From an uncultured Bacilli bacterium (lineage in GTDB: Bacteria > Bacillota_I > Bacilli_A > RF39 > UBA660): a stretch of 59,777 bases of DNA. The notes beneath the pieces were generated by a model, which saw only the letters and a list, made by a program, of their open reading frames with translations, did not search any database and was not told where the DNA came from. How positions within the stretch are numbered: position 1 is the stretch's first letter; each line of letters opens with the position of its first letter. The position numbers were made by a program, and so were the translations under genes. The DNA lies in contig CAKOLG010000005.1 of NCBI GenBank assembly GCA_934096175.1, forward strand, positions 1 to 59,777, in the 5' to 3' direction. Below are positions 31,994 through 40,586 of this stretch, piece after piece.

Positions 31994-32797
31994 TCACTTA
32001 TAAAATAATTTTTTTATGCTACCGTCTTTATTTTCAAGATAAAATTCTGTATCAAATAAGTCATGTAACAGTTCTGGTTTTGATTTCAATTTTTTTATTT
32101 GTTCTTTTTCTAATAGAAGTTTATTACGTTCGCTGGCAATGTTAGTAATATTTTGTTCAATTTTAGAAATGTCTTCAGCTCTTTTTTTATCTTGTTTTTG
32201 AGCTTTGACGCTATAGTCTGCAGCTACGAAAACGTTACTTATAAGGGTTGGAACAATTAAACATGTTGTTAAAATTAAAGGGTTGATTTCTAAGAGATTA
32301 TTAAGTGCTTTTACATTAGCGTAATTAAGAACCTCTTTTAAAGTTGGGGCACCAATAGAGAAAAAACTACCAACAATAGTTCCAGCAAGAAAAAATGTTT
32401 TTATTTTGCCAGCCATACTTGATTGAGTGTTGTTGCCTCTTTGTAGACTTTTATAATTTATGTATGAAATAAATAGCTCGGTAAAGATAATAGTTAAAAA
32501 TGCAGGATTTATTGTTGAGAGAATTATCAAACAAACAATACCAAATGTTTTGTCAGATAAAGCATCTAAAAGACTGCCAAAAAAAGATTGGACTTTTAAT
32601 TTACGAGCTAATTTGCCATCAATAAAATCGGTTAAGAAGAAAATAATTGCTGATATTCCTGTTGCAAAAGCACCTAAATTTAAAAATATTGGAATGATAG
32701 CAATTGAGCCTAATGATCTAATTCCAGTAATTAAATTAACCAATATTTTGTTTCTTATATGTTTTTTTTCACGACTCGCTATTTCTTCTTTTTTCAT
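31994..32797 (-). CDS. CDP-alcohol phosphatidyltransferase family protein
   Basis: The 267-residue membrane enzyme has the family motif D-G-x2-A-R-x8-G-x3-D-x3-D (FIDGKLARKLKV then FGSLLDALSD), which binds CDP-diacylglycerol and metal ions, and about five transmembrane helices. The family includes PgsA and cardiolipin or phosphatidylinositol-type synthases; the acceptor cannot be read from sequence. It has an extra C-terminal helical tail of about 75 residues (KAQKQDKKRAEDISKIEQNI onwards). The ATG at 32797 follows AGAGGAA. Confidence 0.88.
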   Translation of the reverse strand: MKKEEIASREKKHIRNKILVNLITGIRSLGSIAIIPIFLNLGAFATGISAIIFFLTDFIDGKLARKLKVQSFFGSLLDALSDKTFGIVCLIILSTINPAFLTIIFTELFISYINYKSLQRGNNTQSSMAGKIKTFFLAGTIVGSFFSIGAPTLKEVLNYANVKALNNLLEINPLILTTCLIVPTLISNVFVAADYSVKAQKQDKKRAEDISKIEQNITNIASERNKLLLEKEQIKKLKSKPELLHDLFDTEFYLENKDGSIKKLFYK

Positions 32798-32844
32798 ATT
32801 TATTCCTCTTTTAACTGTTATAATACAAAATAGAATATTTAAAG

Positions 32845-33399
32845 TCAATATAGGATATTAGTAAATTTTAAATCATATACTTCGTAAGCGTTACTAAGTT
32901 GAATTTCGGTAATGTCATCATAATTAGTATATATAATTATCTCTGTTGAGTATTTGTCCAAAACTAATTTATATGTATATGATCTTTTGCTGCCGTATTT
33001 ATTTTCTGTTGGTTGGATATTTTCTATTTGTTTAAAAATATATGCAACATCTAAATTATTAATGTTAATATCACTATAAATTTCTTTTTTAGTTTTTTCA
33101 TCATATGATGTCTGTTCTGGTTTTGTACAAGTACCACTTTCTTTATTGTTATTTAATGTGCCACTACAGTTATAAACAGTATTACCATATAAGATATCGT
33201 AATCATAGTCATATTGTTTATTCATAAGATTCTTTTTTTGAATATTGTAATCAGTAAATGTTCGTTGCTCAACTTGATCTTTTTGTTTTTTGGAAAATAA
33301 ACTATCTGGAGCAATAAATAATATATATATTAGTAAAACTATTATGATAAGGGCATATATTAATAAAAATATACTTCTTTTGCTAATTTTTTTGTTCAT
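32845..33399 (-). CDS. Membrane-anchored extracytoplasmic protein, unknown
   Basis: The 184-residue protein has one N-terminal transmembrane helix (about residues 10-29) after a basic start, then a soluble domain with many Tyr and Asp residues and a cysteine pair (VYNCSGTLNNNKESGTCTK) that could form a disulfide. Its ATG overlaps the fmt stop codon (TAATG), so it is translationally coupled to fmt. No family recognised. Confidence 0.68.
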   Translation of the reverse strand: MNKKISKRSIFLLIYALIIIVLLIYILFIAPDSLFSKKQKDQVEQRTFTDYNIQKKNLMNKQYDYDYDILYGNTVYNCSGTLNNNKESGTCTKPEQTSYDEKTKKEIYSDININNLDVAYIFKQIENIQPTENKYGSKRSYTYKLVLDKYSTEIIIYTNYDDITEIQLSNAYEVYDLKFTNILY

Positions 33400-34334
33400 T
33401 ATTTTACCAAGCTATTTAATACTTTTTCTTTATTTAGACCGTTTATGTAATCTAAAGCAGGCATTTCTTTTTTACCAAATGGTTTTACTTTTGTTATATA
33501 TATTATTTTGTCTTTTGTACATATACCGATATTATCTTTATTTACTTCACATATTGTCCCAGGTGAAAATTTGCTTTCTTTGTTACCAATAAAGCATTCT
33601 AGTATTTTGACTTCATTTTCGTTAATTATGCTGTATGCTTTGGGCCATGGGTTTAAACCACGTACTTGGTTATATACTTCTTTGGCTGTTTTATTAAAAT
33701 TAAGATGTTCATCTTCACGGTTAATATTCCATGCGTATGTTGCTTCTAAATTATTTTGAGGAACTTTTGAATTAGTACCTTCTATAATACTTGGTAAAGT
33801 TTCAATTAATAATTCAGCACCTATTTTACTTAAAATATTGTGTAAAGTTTCTACATTATCAGTATCTTTTATTTGATATTCTTTTTGAGAAATAATAGCT
33901 CCTGTATCCATTGTTTTATCCATATACATGATAGTAACACCTGTTTTGGTTTCACCATCAATAATTGCATGATGAATTGGTGCTCCGCCTCTTAATTTTG
34001 GTAAAAGAGAGGCATGAACGTTAATACAACCAAGGCGTGGAGCATTCAAAAGGATTTCGGGAATAATTTGACCATAAGCACAAGTTATAATAATGTCTGG
34101 TTTTACATTTAAAATTTTTTCATACTCATCTTTGATTTTAAAAGGTTGATAAATTTCTATATTATTTGCAAGTGCCACTTTTTTTATTGGAGTTGGTTCA
34201 ACTAATTGTTTACGTCCCACTACTTTATCGGGCTGTGAGACAACCAATACGACATTTGTATTTTGAAGTAAAGCTTCAAGAACTGGAACAGCAAAATCCG
34301 GAGTTCCCATAAATACAACTTTAAGATTTTTCAT
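33399..34334 (-). CDS. fmt: Methionyl-tRNA formyltransferase
   Basis: The 311-residue enzyme formylates initiator Met-tRNA. N-terminal signatures are VVFMGTPDFAVPVLEALL, the catalytic HASLLPKLRGGAPIHHAIIDGETKTGVTIMYMDKTMDTGAII (Asn/His/Asp region) and the C-terminal OB-like tRNA-binding domain (RGLNPWPKAYSII). The ATG at 34334 follows GGTGATT. It is downstream of dnaB-dnaI and heads the lipid/pseudo-pump genes. Confidence 0.96.
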   Translation of the reverse strand: MKNLKVVFMGTPDFAVPVLEALLQNTNVVLVVSQPDKVVGRKQLVEPTPIKKVALANNIEIYQPFKIKDEYEKILNVKPDIIITCAYGQIIPEILLNAPRLGCINVHASLLPKLRGGAPIHHAIIDGETKTGVTIMYMDKTMDTGAIISQKEYQIKDTDNVETLHNILSKIGAELLIETLPSIIEGTNSKVPQNNLEATYAWNINREDEHLNFNKTAKEVYNQVRGLNPWPKAYSIINENEVKILECFIGNKESKFSPGTICEVNKDNIGICTKDKIIYITKVKPFGKKEMPALDYINGLNKEKVLNSLVK

Positions 34335-34406
34335 TTTAATCACCAAATCAATTATAACAAAAAAATAGCATAATTAATGCTATTTTCATAATTTTTGACA
34401 CATATT

Positions 34407-35291
34407 TTAATTTCTTTTATTTGTACCAATTAATTCCATATCTTCTGTTAACTGTTTAACTCTTTCAATAATGCGACGCGCTTTGATTTTTTCATCAATA
34501 TTAGAATTAATTATCAAATGTTGTTCTAATTCTTCAATGTTTAAATTTGAAGTAAAAAAAGTGGTTTTATAATTGTTCATTCTTTTTTGTAAAATTGTTC
34601 CTAAGATTTCATCTCTACTCCACTCTGTCACTTTTTCAGCACCGATATCGTCTATTAAAAGTAAATCTACTTCTTCTAAATAAACTATACGGTCAGCAAA
34701 CGTATCAAAATCACTTTTTAAATCTCTTAAAAGTTCAGGATAATAAACAATTTCAGTAGTAATTCTTTTTTTAGATAATTCATTAAAAGCAGCAGAAATT
34801 AAATATGTTTTACCACAGCCAAATGTACCGTGCAAATACAATCCTTTGTAATTGCCGTTTTTTTCGTAGGTGTCACAAAATTTTTTAAGCCAGATAATAG
34901 CTCCGCTTCTTTTTTTATCGGTCAAATCAATATCACGCATACGAGCACTAAATATTTCTTTATCTCGACTCATTTTATTTTCTTCACGAAGTTTTAATTC
35001 TTTTTGATATTTACAAGGGCAATAAGAAAAAATTAACTGATTGTTGTGTTTTTCTGGTAGTTTTATATATCCTTCTAAATAATTTTTACAGTAAATTAAG
35101 CCTGAACAGTTGGCGCAATTATTTAATTCTTTAATAGTTTGTTGTAATAAAGTTGTATATTTCATTGCAATTTCATCGGAAACTTCTAGTTTTTTTAATA
35201 AGCGTTTAAATTCTGGGTCGGCAAGGGCTTCAGCATAATTTTTTTGCAAGGCTTTTTTACTAAACTCACTAATATATTTTATTTCTGTCAT
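34407..35291 (-). CDS. dnaI: Primosomal protein DnaI (helicase loader)
   Basis: The 294-residue AAA+ ATPase loads the replicative helicase at oriC and at restart sites. An N-terminal zinc-binding region has Cys clusters (CANCSG, YCPCKYQ). The ATPase has Walker A GTFGCGKTYL, Walker B LLLIDDIGAE and sensor 1 FFTSNLN. The ribosome binding site GGTGA lies over the dnaB stop codon, so dnaB and dnaI are coupled. Confidence 0.95.
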   Translation of the reverse strand: MTEIKYISEFSKKALQKNYAEALADPEFKRLLKKLEVSDEIAMKYTTLLQQTIKELNNCANCSGLIYCKNYLEGYIKLPEKHNNQLIFSYCPCKYQKELKLREENKMSRDKEIFSARMRDIDLTDKKRSGAIIWLKKFCDTYEKNGNYKGLYLHGTFGCGKTYLISAAFNELSKKRITTEIVYYPELLRDLKSDFDTFADRIVYLEEVDLLLIDDIGAEKVTEWSRDEILGTILQKRMNNYKTTFFTSNLNIEELEQHLIINSNIDEKIKARRIIERVKQLTEDMELIGTNKRN

Positions 35292-35295
35292 TTAA

Positions 35296-36579
35296 TCACC
35301 TATATTCCTTAAACATCTCTTCAAGTTCTTTTAATTCTTCAGGAGACATTTCTTCTTTTGTTATTTCTTGATTAAGCCAAACTGGTTCGATATTTTTATC
35401 TTTAATTTTATTATTTTTGGTTTCTAATTTTTTATTGTATTTATTATTTTCTTTTTTAGCTAAATTGATTGCTTCTTGAGCTGTTTCAACTCCACATCTT
35501 TTCCATTGTCCGGCAATTGTTTCAACAAAGGCTTGATTTAATTTATTATTATTCTTTTTAAGAACGTAATCAATTAAAACGTTAACAACGGCTGGCTGGA
35601 GCTGTAAGTCAATTAGTAATGATTCTAAAAGTCGTAAATCACGAGGTGTCGGATTTGAACCTTTGTTTTTCATTTTTAAAAAGTCATAAGGGGCTGTATT
35701 TTCAAACATATAGATTATTTTAGCTAAAGGATTATTGTTACCTTCAGGAGTTTTTAAATATTCTGGCTGAGTACGATAAACTAAAGTTGGTAATTTACCA
35801 TTGTTGTTGTACTGGTAATATTTTCTAGCACTTTTGCGTAATTCTTCTTTGTCAAACGTCCCCTTGTCATTGATTGTTGTTCTAAGCAATTCAACTATTT
35901 TTAAAGTGTCTAAATCATAAATAAAAGCTAATTGTTCAATGAGTTCTCTAGTTTTCTTGTTCAAAGCATTTTCTTTTAGTAAGCCTTTTGGAATTGAACT
36001 TAATATTAAATCAAAATCAATGTTATTTTCCAAGTGTATATTAAGCGAATTTTTTTCTTTTGTTTCTATTGGTTCCATAATCGATGAGGATTTAAAAGTT
36101 AAGTTTAGTTCTTTTGAAATATCAGAATATTCTTTTAAATCAATTTTTGGTATTTCATATTCAGCTTTAATTAGTTCGTATTCATTTTTACCAAGATTAT
36201 TAAATAATGTTACATTAAAAATTGGGGATGAAAAAAATTCTTTTGGACTTAATGGAGAATAAATTTCATAAACATAAGTGTTAGGTTCCCCTTCCTTGAA
36301 ATATGTTTTTATTAGTCCAACGCCTTCTAAAGATTCGCGAGCAATTTTTATTATTTCAAGGCTACTTTTCATAATACTCATTAAATGATGATGAGTGTAG
36401 TCAATACTAATTATTTGTAAAAGATTTAAATCTCTTAGTAATGTAAAATAAAGACTGACTGCAATAGGGCCTATTATTGGTTCATATAGAGAGATAATAT
36501 TTTTTTTATCTTCTTCTGTTATGATTGTTTTATTTACAACTGTGTAGGTGTCCGCTGGCAATAAAGAGATAATTTTCAT
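35296..36579 (-). CDS. dnaB: Replication initiation and membrane attachment protein DnaB (Firmicutes type)
   Basis: The 427-residue protein has two DnaD/DnaB-like regions: an N-terminal winged helix (residues about 1-110) and C-terminal helical domains ending at the YYQYN and VLIDYVLKKNNNKLNQAFVETIAGQWK motifs typical of DDBH2 domains. It acts with DnaD and DnaI in helicase loading and is not the helicase itself. The ATG at 36579 follows GAAGGTGG. It is coupled to dnaI. Confidence 0.9.
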   Translation of the reverse strand: MKIISLLPADTYTVVNKTIITEEDKKNIISLYEPIIGPIAVSLYFTLLRDLNLLQIISIDYTHHHLMSIMKSSLEIIKIARESLEGVGLIKTYFKEGEPNTYVYEIYSPLSPKEFFSSPIFNVTLFNNLGKNEYELIKAEYEIPKIDLKEYSDISKELNLTFKSSSIMEPIETKEKNSLNIHLENNIDFDLILSSIPKGLLKENALNKKTRELIEQLAFIYDLDTLKIVELLRTTINDKGTFDKEELRKSARKYYQYNNNGKLPTLVYRTQPEYLKTPEGNNNPLAKIIYMFENTAPYDFLKMKNKGSNPTPRDLRLLESLLIDLQLQPAVVNVLIDYVLKKNNNKLNQAFVETIAGQWKRCGVETAQEAINLAKKENNKYNKKLETKNNKIKDKNIEPVWLNQEITKEEMSPEELKELEEMFKEYR

Positions 36580-36654
36580 CGGTCCACCTTCTTTCATATA
36601 GTATTATAAACTATCAGTTTATTTTTTCCAAGAAAAAAGATGATTAAAATCATC

Positions 36655-37497
36655 TTAGCAAGAAGTTTCAACTGTACAACCATCTTCTAGATATTTTGTT
36701 ATCATGAGTGTATATATGTTATATAATTCTGTTTCTTCTTCAGCTGTTAAGTCGGGTAATGCCCCATCTGTTTTAGCATGGTTATTAAGGGTTCCAATAT
36801 GAACGTCTAAAATGGTGCCATTTTTTACACTAACAACTGTTGGAGCATTTAAAATTTTTTTGCCAGTATTGATTTTTTTACCAGTTTCATTTTCTACAAT
36901 ATAGTCTTCTAGATATTCGGCTAATAAATTCAATATTTCATTGTATTTTATAGAAGACGCTTCACGAGTTTTAATAACTTTGTTTTTTACTGCTGTAAAA
37001 GTTTCTCTTATATCTTGGTCTTCATTGTTATTAGGTCTTAAATTGACATAGTAAATTTTTTCAAGATTAGAACTTGCCATTGCTTGTAACAAAACAGGTA
37101 TAGCATTTCGACATGACGCACAAGACGCATAACCAAAATAAATTATTCCACTCCCTTTTTTTAAAATATCTGCAGATTTTTCGATATCAATATATTCAAT
37201 ATTGTTATCAATAATTATTGATAGGTCTTTGTTAAGAATTCCTTCATCGTTAGTAAATCCGTTTATTTGTTCATATTCTGTTTTAAATTTTTGTTCATCA
37301 GCAGTTGCTTGATAGTTTAAAACATTTTGATTATAACTTGTTTTATTTTTTAGATTATATGCAATAAAAGCACCTGCTAAGATAATGATGACTAAAATTG
37401 CCGCAATGACAGTTTTGGTGTATTCATTTTGCCATTTATTTAGCTGCTTGCTGATTAAATTATTTCTTTTTTCGTGTTTTTTAGTTTTTTTTGTCAT
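36655..37497 (-). CDS. Membrane-anchored thioredoxin-like protein
   Basis: The 280-residue protein has a basic start, one transmembrane helix (about residues 30-50) and an extracytoplasmic thioredoxin-like domain with IIYFGYASCASCRNAIPVLLQAM, where CASC is the CxxC active site. A further Cys pair sits at the very C-terminus (GCTVETSC). It may reduce or form disulfides outside the membrane. The start at 37497 follows AAAAGGTG. The upstream OB-fold gene ends 14 bases before, so the two form an operon. Confidence 0.82.
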   Translation of the reverse strand: MTKKTKKHEKRNNLISKQLNKWQNEYTKTVIAAILVIIILAGAFIAYNLKNKTSYNQNVLNYQATADEQKFKTEYEQINGFTNDEGILNKDLSIIIDNNIEYIDIEKSADILKKGSGIIYFGYASCASCRNAIPVLLQAMASSNLEKIYYVNLRPNNNEDQDIRETFTAVKNKVIKTREASSIKYNEILNLLAEYLEDYIVENETGKKINTGKKILNAPTVVSVKNGTILDVHIGTLNNHAKTDGALPDLTAEEETELYNIYTLMITKYLEDGCTVETSC

Positions 37498-37511
37498 ATA
37501 ATCACACCTTT

Positions 37512-38594
37512 TTAGTCGCATAAATTTAGGGAGAAGTTTAATTGATTATTACCAATTATTATTTGGTTGTTTTTTGTAGGGTTACAAATTAATACATTGT
37601 AAGAATTCATTTGATATAATGTATCGTTATTAGCATTGGTTTCTGTTTTAAGGCTATTTTCATAAATATTATTTACTTGTAATTTATTAGATGATAGTGC
37701 AAATGATAATTCATAAGCATTATTTTGTGGAAATGTTACAGTTACTTCATTTAAGCAATAAGAATAAAGGCTAGTGTTATCATTCGAATAAATTATTTCT
37801 TTTTCATTTGCGCAATCGTTTTGTGAAAGAACATTTATTTTATAAGAATTTAAATCAATGGTTGAAGCTACTTCGCTTTCATACATATATATTGTGTATT
37901 TGTTGTTTTGATATTCTAGGTTTTTTATAACACCAACCACGGTTATTTTATCATAAACATCGTACTGATCTAATTCAGGTTCGGGAGTTTCAAAGATTAT
38001 TTTTAATGTTATGTTTGTTGCAAATTTAACATAACCATTTATTGTAATACTGTCTTGTTCATACGGTTGCATTTCAATGTAATTTTGACCGTTTTTTTTG
38101 CTTATTTTACCATTTATTTTTATAAAGTTATTTTTATAAGAATCATAGTTCTCAACTATAGAATTTAAGAAAGAATTTGAATCAATTGCGTCCATATCAG
38201 CAATATCGCAAGTGAAACCTTTTTCGTAAAATGGTTCTACTTTAATATTTTTTGTATTATTTTTATCACATTGCCAAACTCTTAAACCAATGGTATTATA
38301 AACCACTGTATCGTTATTAGTTATTATATTATAGGAAAAAATTGGTATTCTTTTAAATAGTAAGATTGCTGCAGTATCAAAAGTTAAGAGAATTATGAAA
38401 TATAAAGTGAAGTATAAAGGGACATATTTCACTTTATTTTTTTTGTCTTTTGTTTTTAATAAAGTAATTATTATTATAGAAATCAGGCAAAAAAATAATC
38501 TTATCATTGTATTTTTGTTTAGTAAAAAGGAAATTAATATTAAAAGTAAACTTGCTAAAATTAGTATTTTTTCAGTTGATTGTTTTTTATTCAT
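37512..38594 (-). CDS. Membrane protein with tRNA_anti-like OB domain
   Basis: The 360-residue protein begins with three transmembrane helices (about residues 9-26, 30-46 and 58-78) and then an extracytoplasmic part. Residues about 140-245 fit the tRNA_anti-like OB pattern (FLNSIVENYDSYKNNFIKINGKI ... YDVYDKITVVGVIKNL ... YTIYMYESEVAS). The C-terminal half has cysteine residues and ends FSLNLCD. Precedes the thioredoxin-like gene and may be its redox partner; that link is inference. Confidence 0.6.
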   Translation of the reverse strand: MNKKQSTEKILILASLLLILISFLLNKNTMIRLFFCLISIIIITLLKTKDKKNKVKYVPLYFTLYFIILLTFDTAAILLFKRIPIFSYNIITNNDTVVYNTIGLRVWQCDKNNTKNIKVEPFYEKGFTCDIADMDAIDSNSFLNSIVENYDSYKNNFIKINGKISKKNGQNYIEMQPYEQDSITINGYVKFATNITLKIIFETPEPELDQYDVYDKITVVGVIKNLEYQNNKYTIYMYESEVASTIDLNSYKINVLSQNDCANEKEIIYSNDNTSLYSYCLNEVTVTFPQNNAYELSFALSSNKLQVNNIYENSLKTETNANNDTLYQMNSYNVLICNPTKNNQIIIGNNQLNFSLNLCD

Positions 38595-38629
38595 ATATTA
38601 CACCCTAAGGTAATTATAATAAATAAAAA

Positions 38630-38670
38630 TAAAAAAAGCCATAAATTGTTAAATCATTTATGACTTTTTA
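38630..38670 (-). terminator. Terminator of hup
   Basis: AAAGTCATAAAT and ATTTATGGCTTT pair (one G-U) and are followed by a U run on the minus strand. Confidence 0.85.
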
Positions 38671-38685
38671 GTATCTTTTACACTA

Positions 38686-38958
38686 TTAGTTGATAGCGTC
38701 TTTTAATTTGCTTCCAGCTTTGAATGAAGCTACAGTCTTAGCAGGAATTGTTAAAGGTTGTTTTGTTAAAGGATTAATTCCTTCTCTAGCAGCTCTTGTT
38801 TTTGCACTGAATGTACCAAAACCAACTAGAGTAACCTTTCCTTCTTTTTTAAGTCCAGTAGTAATTCCTTTAATTGTTGCATCTAATGCACGAGCAGCAT
38901 CTGCTTTAGTTAAACCTGTTTCAGCTGCAACGAATTCTACTAATTCTTGTTTTCCCAT
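38686..38958 (-). CDS. hup: DNA-binding protein HU
   Basis: The 90-residue histone-like protein has the HU fold: LVEFVAAETGLTKADAARALDATIKGI, then VTLVGFGTFSAKTRAAREGINPLTKQPLTIPAKTVASFKAGSKLKDA, with the DNA-bending arm near residues 55-75 and its intercalating proline. It lies downstream of spoIVA and a zinc-ribbon gene; in Bacillus spoIVA and hbs are also neighbours. It has its own promoter (39008-39036). Confidence 0.97.
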   Translation of the reverse strand: MGKQELVEFVAAETGLTKADAARALDATIKGITTGLKKEGKVTLVGFGTFSAKTRAAREGINPLTKQPLTIPAKTVASFKAGSKLKDAIN

Positions 38959-38984
38959 AATGTTTACCTCCCAATGTTTTTTAA

Positions 38985-39000
38985 TAAGGGTTTACCCTTA
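38985..39000. promoter_or_regulatory. Small hairpin in the hup leader
   Basis: TAAGGG and CCCTTA pair around TTTA, just upstream of the hup ribosome binding site GGGAGG. It could stabilise the leader or be a protein-binding site; function unknown. Confidence 0.4.
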
Positions 39001-39007
39001 CATATTA

Positions 39008-39036
39008 AAAATATCAAAAATACAAATGTAAATCAA
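39008..39036 (-). promoter_or_regulatory. hup promoter
   Basis: On the minus strand TTGATT (39036-39031), a 17-bp spacer and TATTTT (39013-39008). Confidence 0.6.
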
Positions 39037-39099
39037 GAAAAATAATATAATTTAATTAAAAAACTACTATTTTACAGCTAATTAGGCATTTAATTTACT

Positions 39100-39124
39100 A
39101 AAAAAAATTGGCTTAGCCAATTTA
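39100..39124 (-). terminator. Terminator of the zinc-ribbon gene
   Basis: AATTGGC and GCCAATT pair around TAA, then a long U run on the minus strand. The stop codon lies in the stem. Confidence 0.85.
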
Positions 39125-40507
39125 TTCTATTTCATTATTGATTTCAGGGTCATTATTTGCATCTATTTCAGAACTTGTATTTGTATCTATATTTTGTTCT
39201 TGGTAATTACTGTTTCTAATTATTCTAGAGAATAAATTAAAAGCCTCGTAATATGTTTCAATTGATTCTAAAGCTTTTTGAGAGCCATCAGAATAAGATA
39301 AAGAGCCTAATAATGTAACTACTGTTCCTTCATAGGTAGTTTTTGCCTCATTGCTTAAATAAATAACTGTAGCTCCAAGGGTAAGTTCTGGGCCACCATT
39401 TATTAAATAATATTGAACATTGTATTTATTTGAATCAGTTGATTGTGTTTCACTAATCTTAGCATTTATTAGATATGAAGATTTTCCACCAATTTGTGTT
39501 TCATCAACTGTTAAATCTTCAACCGTCGTATCTGAAGTTAGGTAACTACTTATATTGTCTTTGTTAAGTGTTGAAAGATTATAAGCGTATTGTTCTAGTT
39601 TTATAATAACATTTTCTTTAGCATTTTTAATAATTACATTTGTACCAGCATTTTGGACAAGCCAACCATCTTCTAGTTTATATTTAAAACCACTTGTTAT
39701 GACATCTTTTTTTACAATAGTTGGAGTTTGGCTATTATCATCAGGATTATTATTATTTGCTCCATTTGATTTATTTTTGTTATTGTTTAATGCAAATATC
39801 ATAAATATAGCTATAATAACTACCGCTACAATTATTATAAGAGTGTTTTTATTTAATTTTAAATTTTTTTTAGTTTTTTTATCTTTTGGTTCACTAACAG
39901 TTTTTGTTGTATTAGAACTTGTAATGTTACTTACTGGTTGTTGAGTCTGGTTAACTGGTGTCATAGAATTAAGATTTGGAGTAATTTGAGTTGGGGTTTG
40001 AGTAAATGTAGTTGGTGGTTGTTGGATATTTACTGTTCGTTGAGGATTAATATTTGGAGTGATGCTTGGCTGAGGTTCTAAGGTAGAAGCTCTAAAATTA
40101 TTTGCGTTTGTAACAGTATTGTTCACTTGGTCACTTTTAATAGTATTTTGTGGTAGTGGATTACTTGGTGTTTGCACTGGTGGTGTTGCGATTACTCCAT
40201 TACTTATTGGTGGTTGTTGATTAGGTAACGGCTTAGTAGTTAATGGTTGTGCTGGCACTACTTTATCTTGAATGCTTTGAGTATTTTGAACTGGCTGTGA
40301 TGATATGTTTACCGTTTGCTGATTTGGTACTGATGTTACCGCTTGATGATTTTGAACTGATGGTGCAATTGGTTCTATCTTTGGCTGAACTTGTTGAGCC
40401 GGTTGAACTGGTTGATTATTTATAGTACTCCTTGTATTTGTGCCACATATTGGGCAGATTGTTACCCCTGGTGCTAAAGGATTACCACATTTTGGACAAT
40501 TATTCAT
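39122..40507 (-). CDS. Zinc-ribbon, Pro/Gln-rich linker, single-pass membrane protein
   Basis: The 461-residue protein starts with a zinc ribbon (NCPKCGNPLAPGVTICPICG), continues with a linker of about 180 residues rich in Gln, Pro, Asn and Thr, then a transmembrane helix (about residues 224-241) and an extracytoplasmic domain of about 200 residues (YKLEDGWLVQNAGTNVIIKN ... ). The C-terminus is acidic and asparagine-rich. A smaller relative is at 52109-52834. Function unknown. It sits between hup and spoIVA, each set off by a terminator. Confidence 0.8.
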   Translation of the reverse strand: MNNCPKCGNPLAPGVTICPICGTNTRSTINNQPVQPAQQVQPKIEPIAPSVQNHQAVTSVPNQQTVNISSQPVQNTQSIQDKVVPAQPLTTKPLPNQQPPISNGVIATPPVQTPSNPLPQNTIKSDQVNNTVTNANNFRASTLEPQPSITPNINPQRTVNIQQPPTTFTQTPTQITPNLNSMTPVNQTQQPVSNITSSNTTKTVSEPKDKKTKKNLKLNKNTLIIIVAVVIIAIFMIFALNNNKNKSNGANNNNPDDNSQTPTIVKKDVITSGFKYKLEDGWLVQNAGTNVIIKNAKENVIIKLEQYAYNLSTLNKDNISSYLTSDTTVEDLTVDETQIGGKSSYLINAKISETQSTDSNKYNVQYYLINGGPELTLGATVIYLSNEAKTTYEGTVVTLLGSLSYSDGSQKALESIETYYEAFNLFSRIIRNSNYQEQNIDTNTSSEIDANNDPEINNEIE

Positions 40508-40551
40508 AATAAACGACCTCCCTATTATTCTTTTATTATAATATAAAAGTT

Positions 40552-40586
40552 AAAAAAAAGCTATAGTTAAATTAAATAACTATAGC
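40552..40586 (-). terminator. Terminator of spoIVA
   Basis: GCTATAGTTA and TAACTATAGC pair around a short loop, followed by an eight-base U run on the minus strand. Confidence 0.9.
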
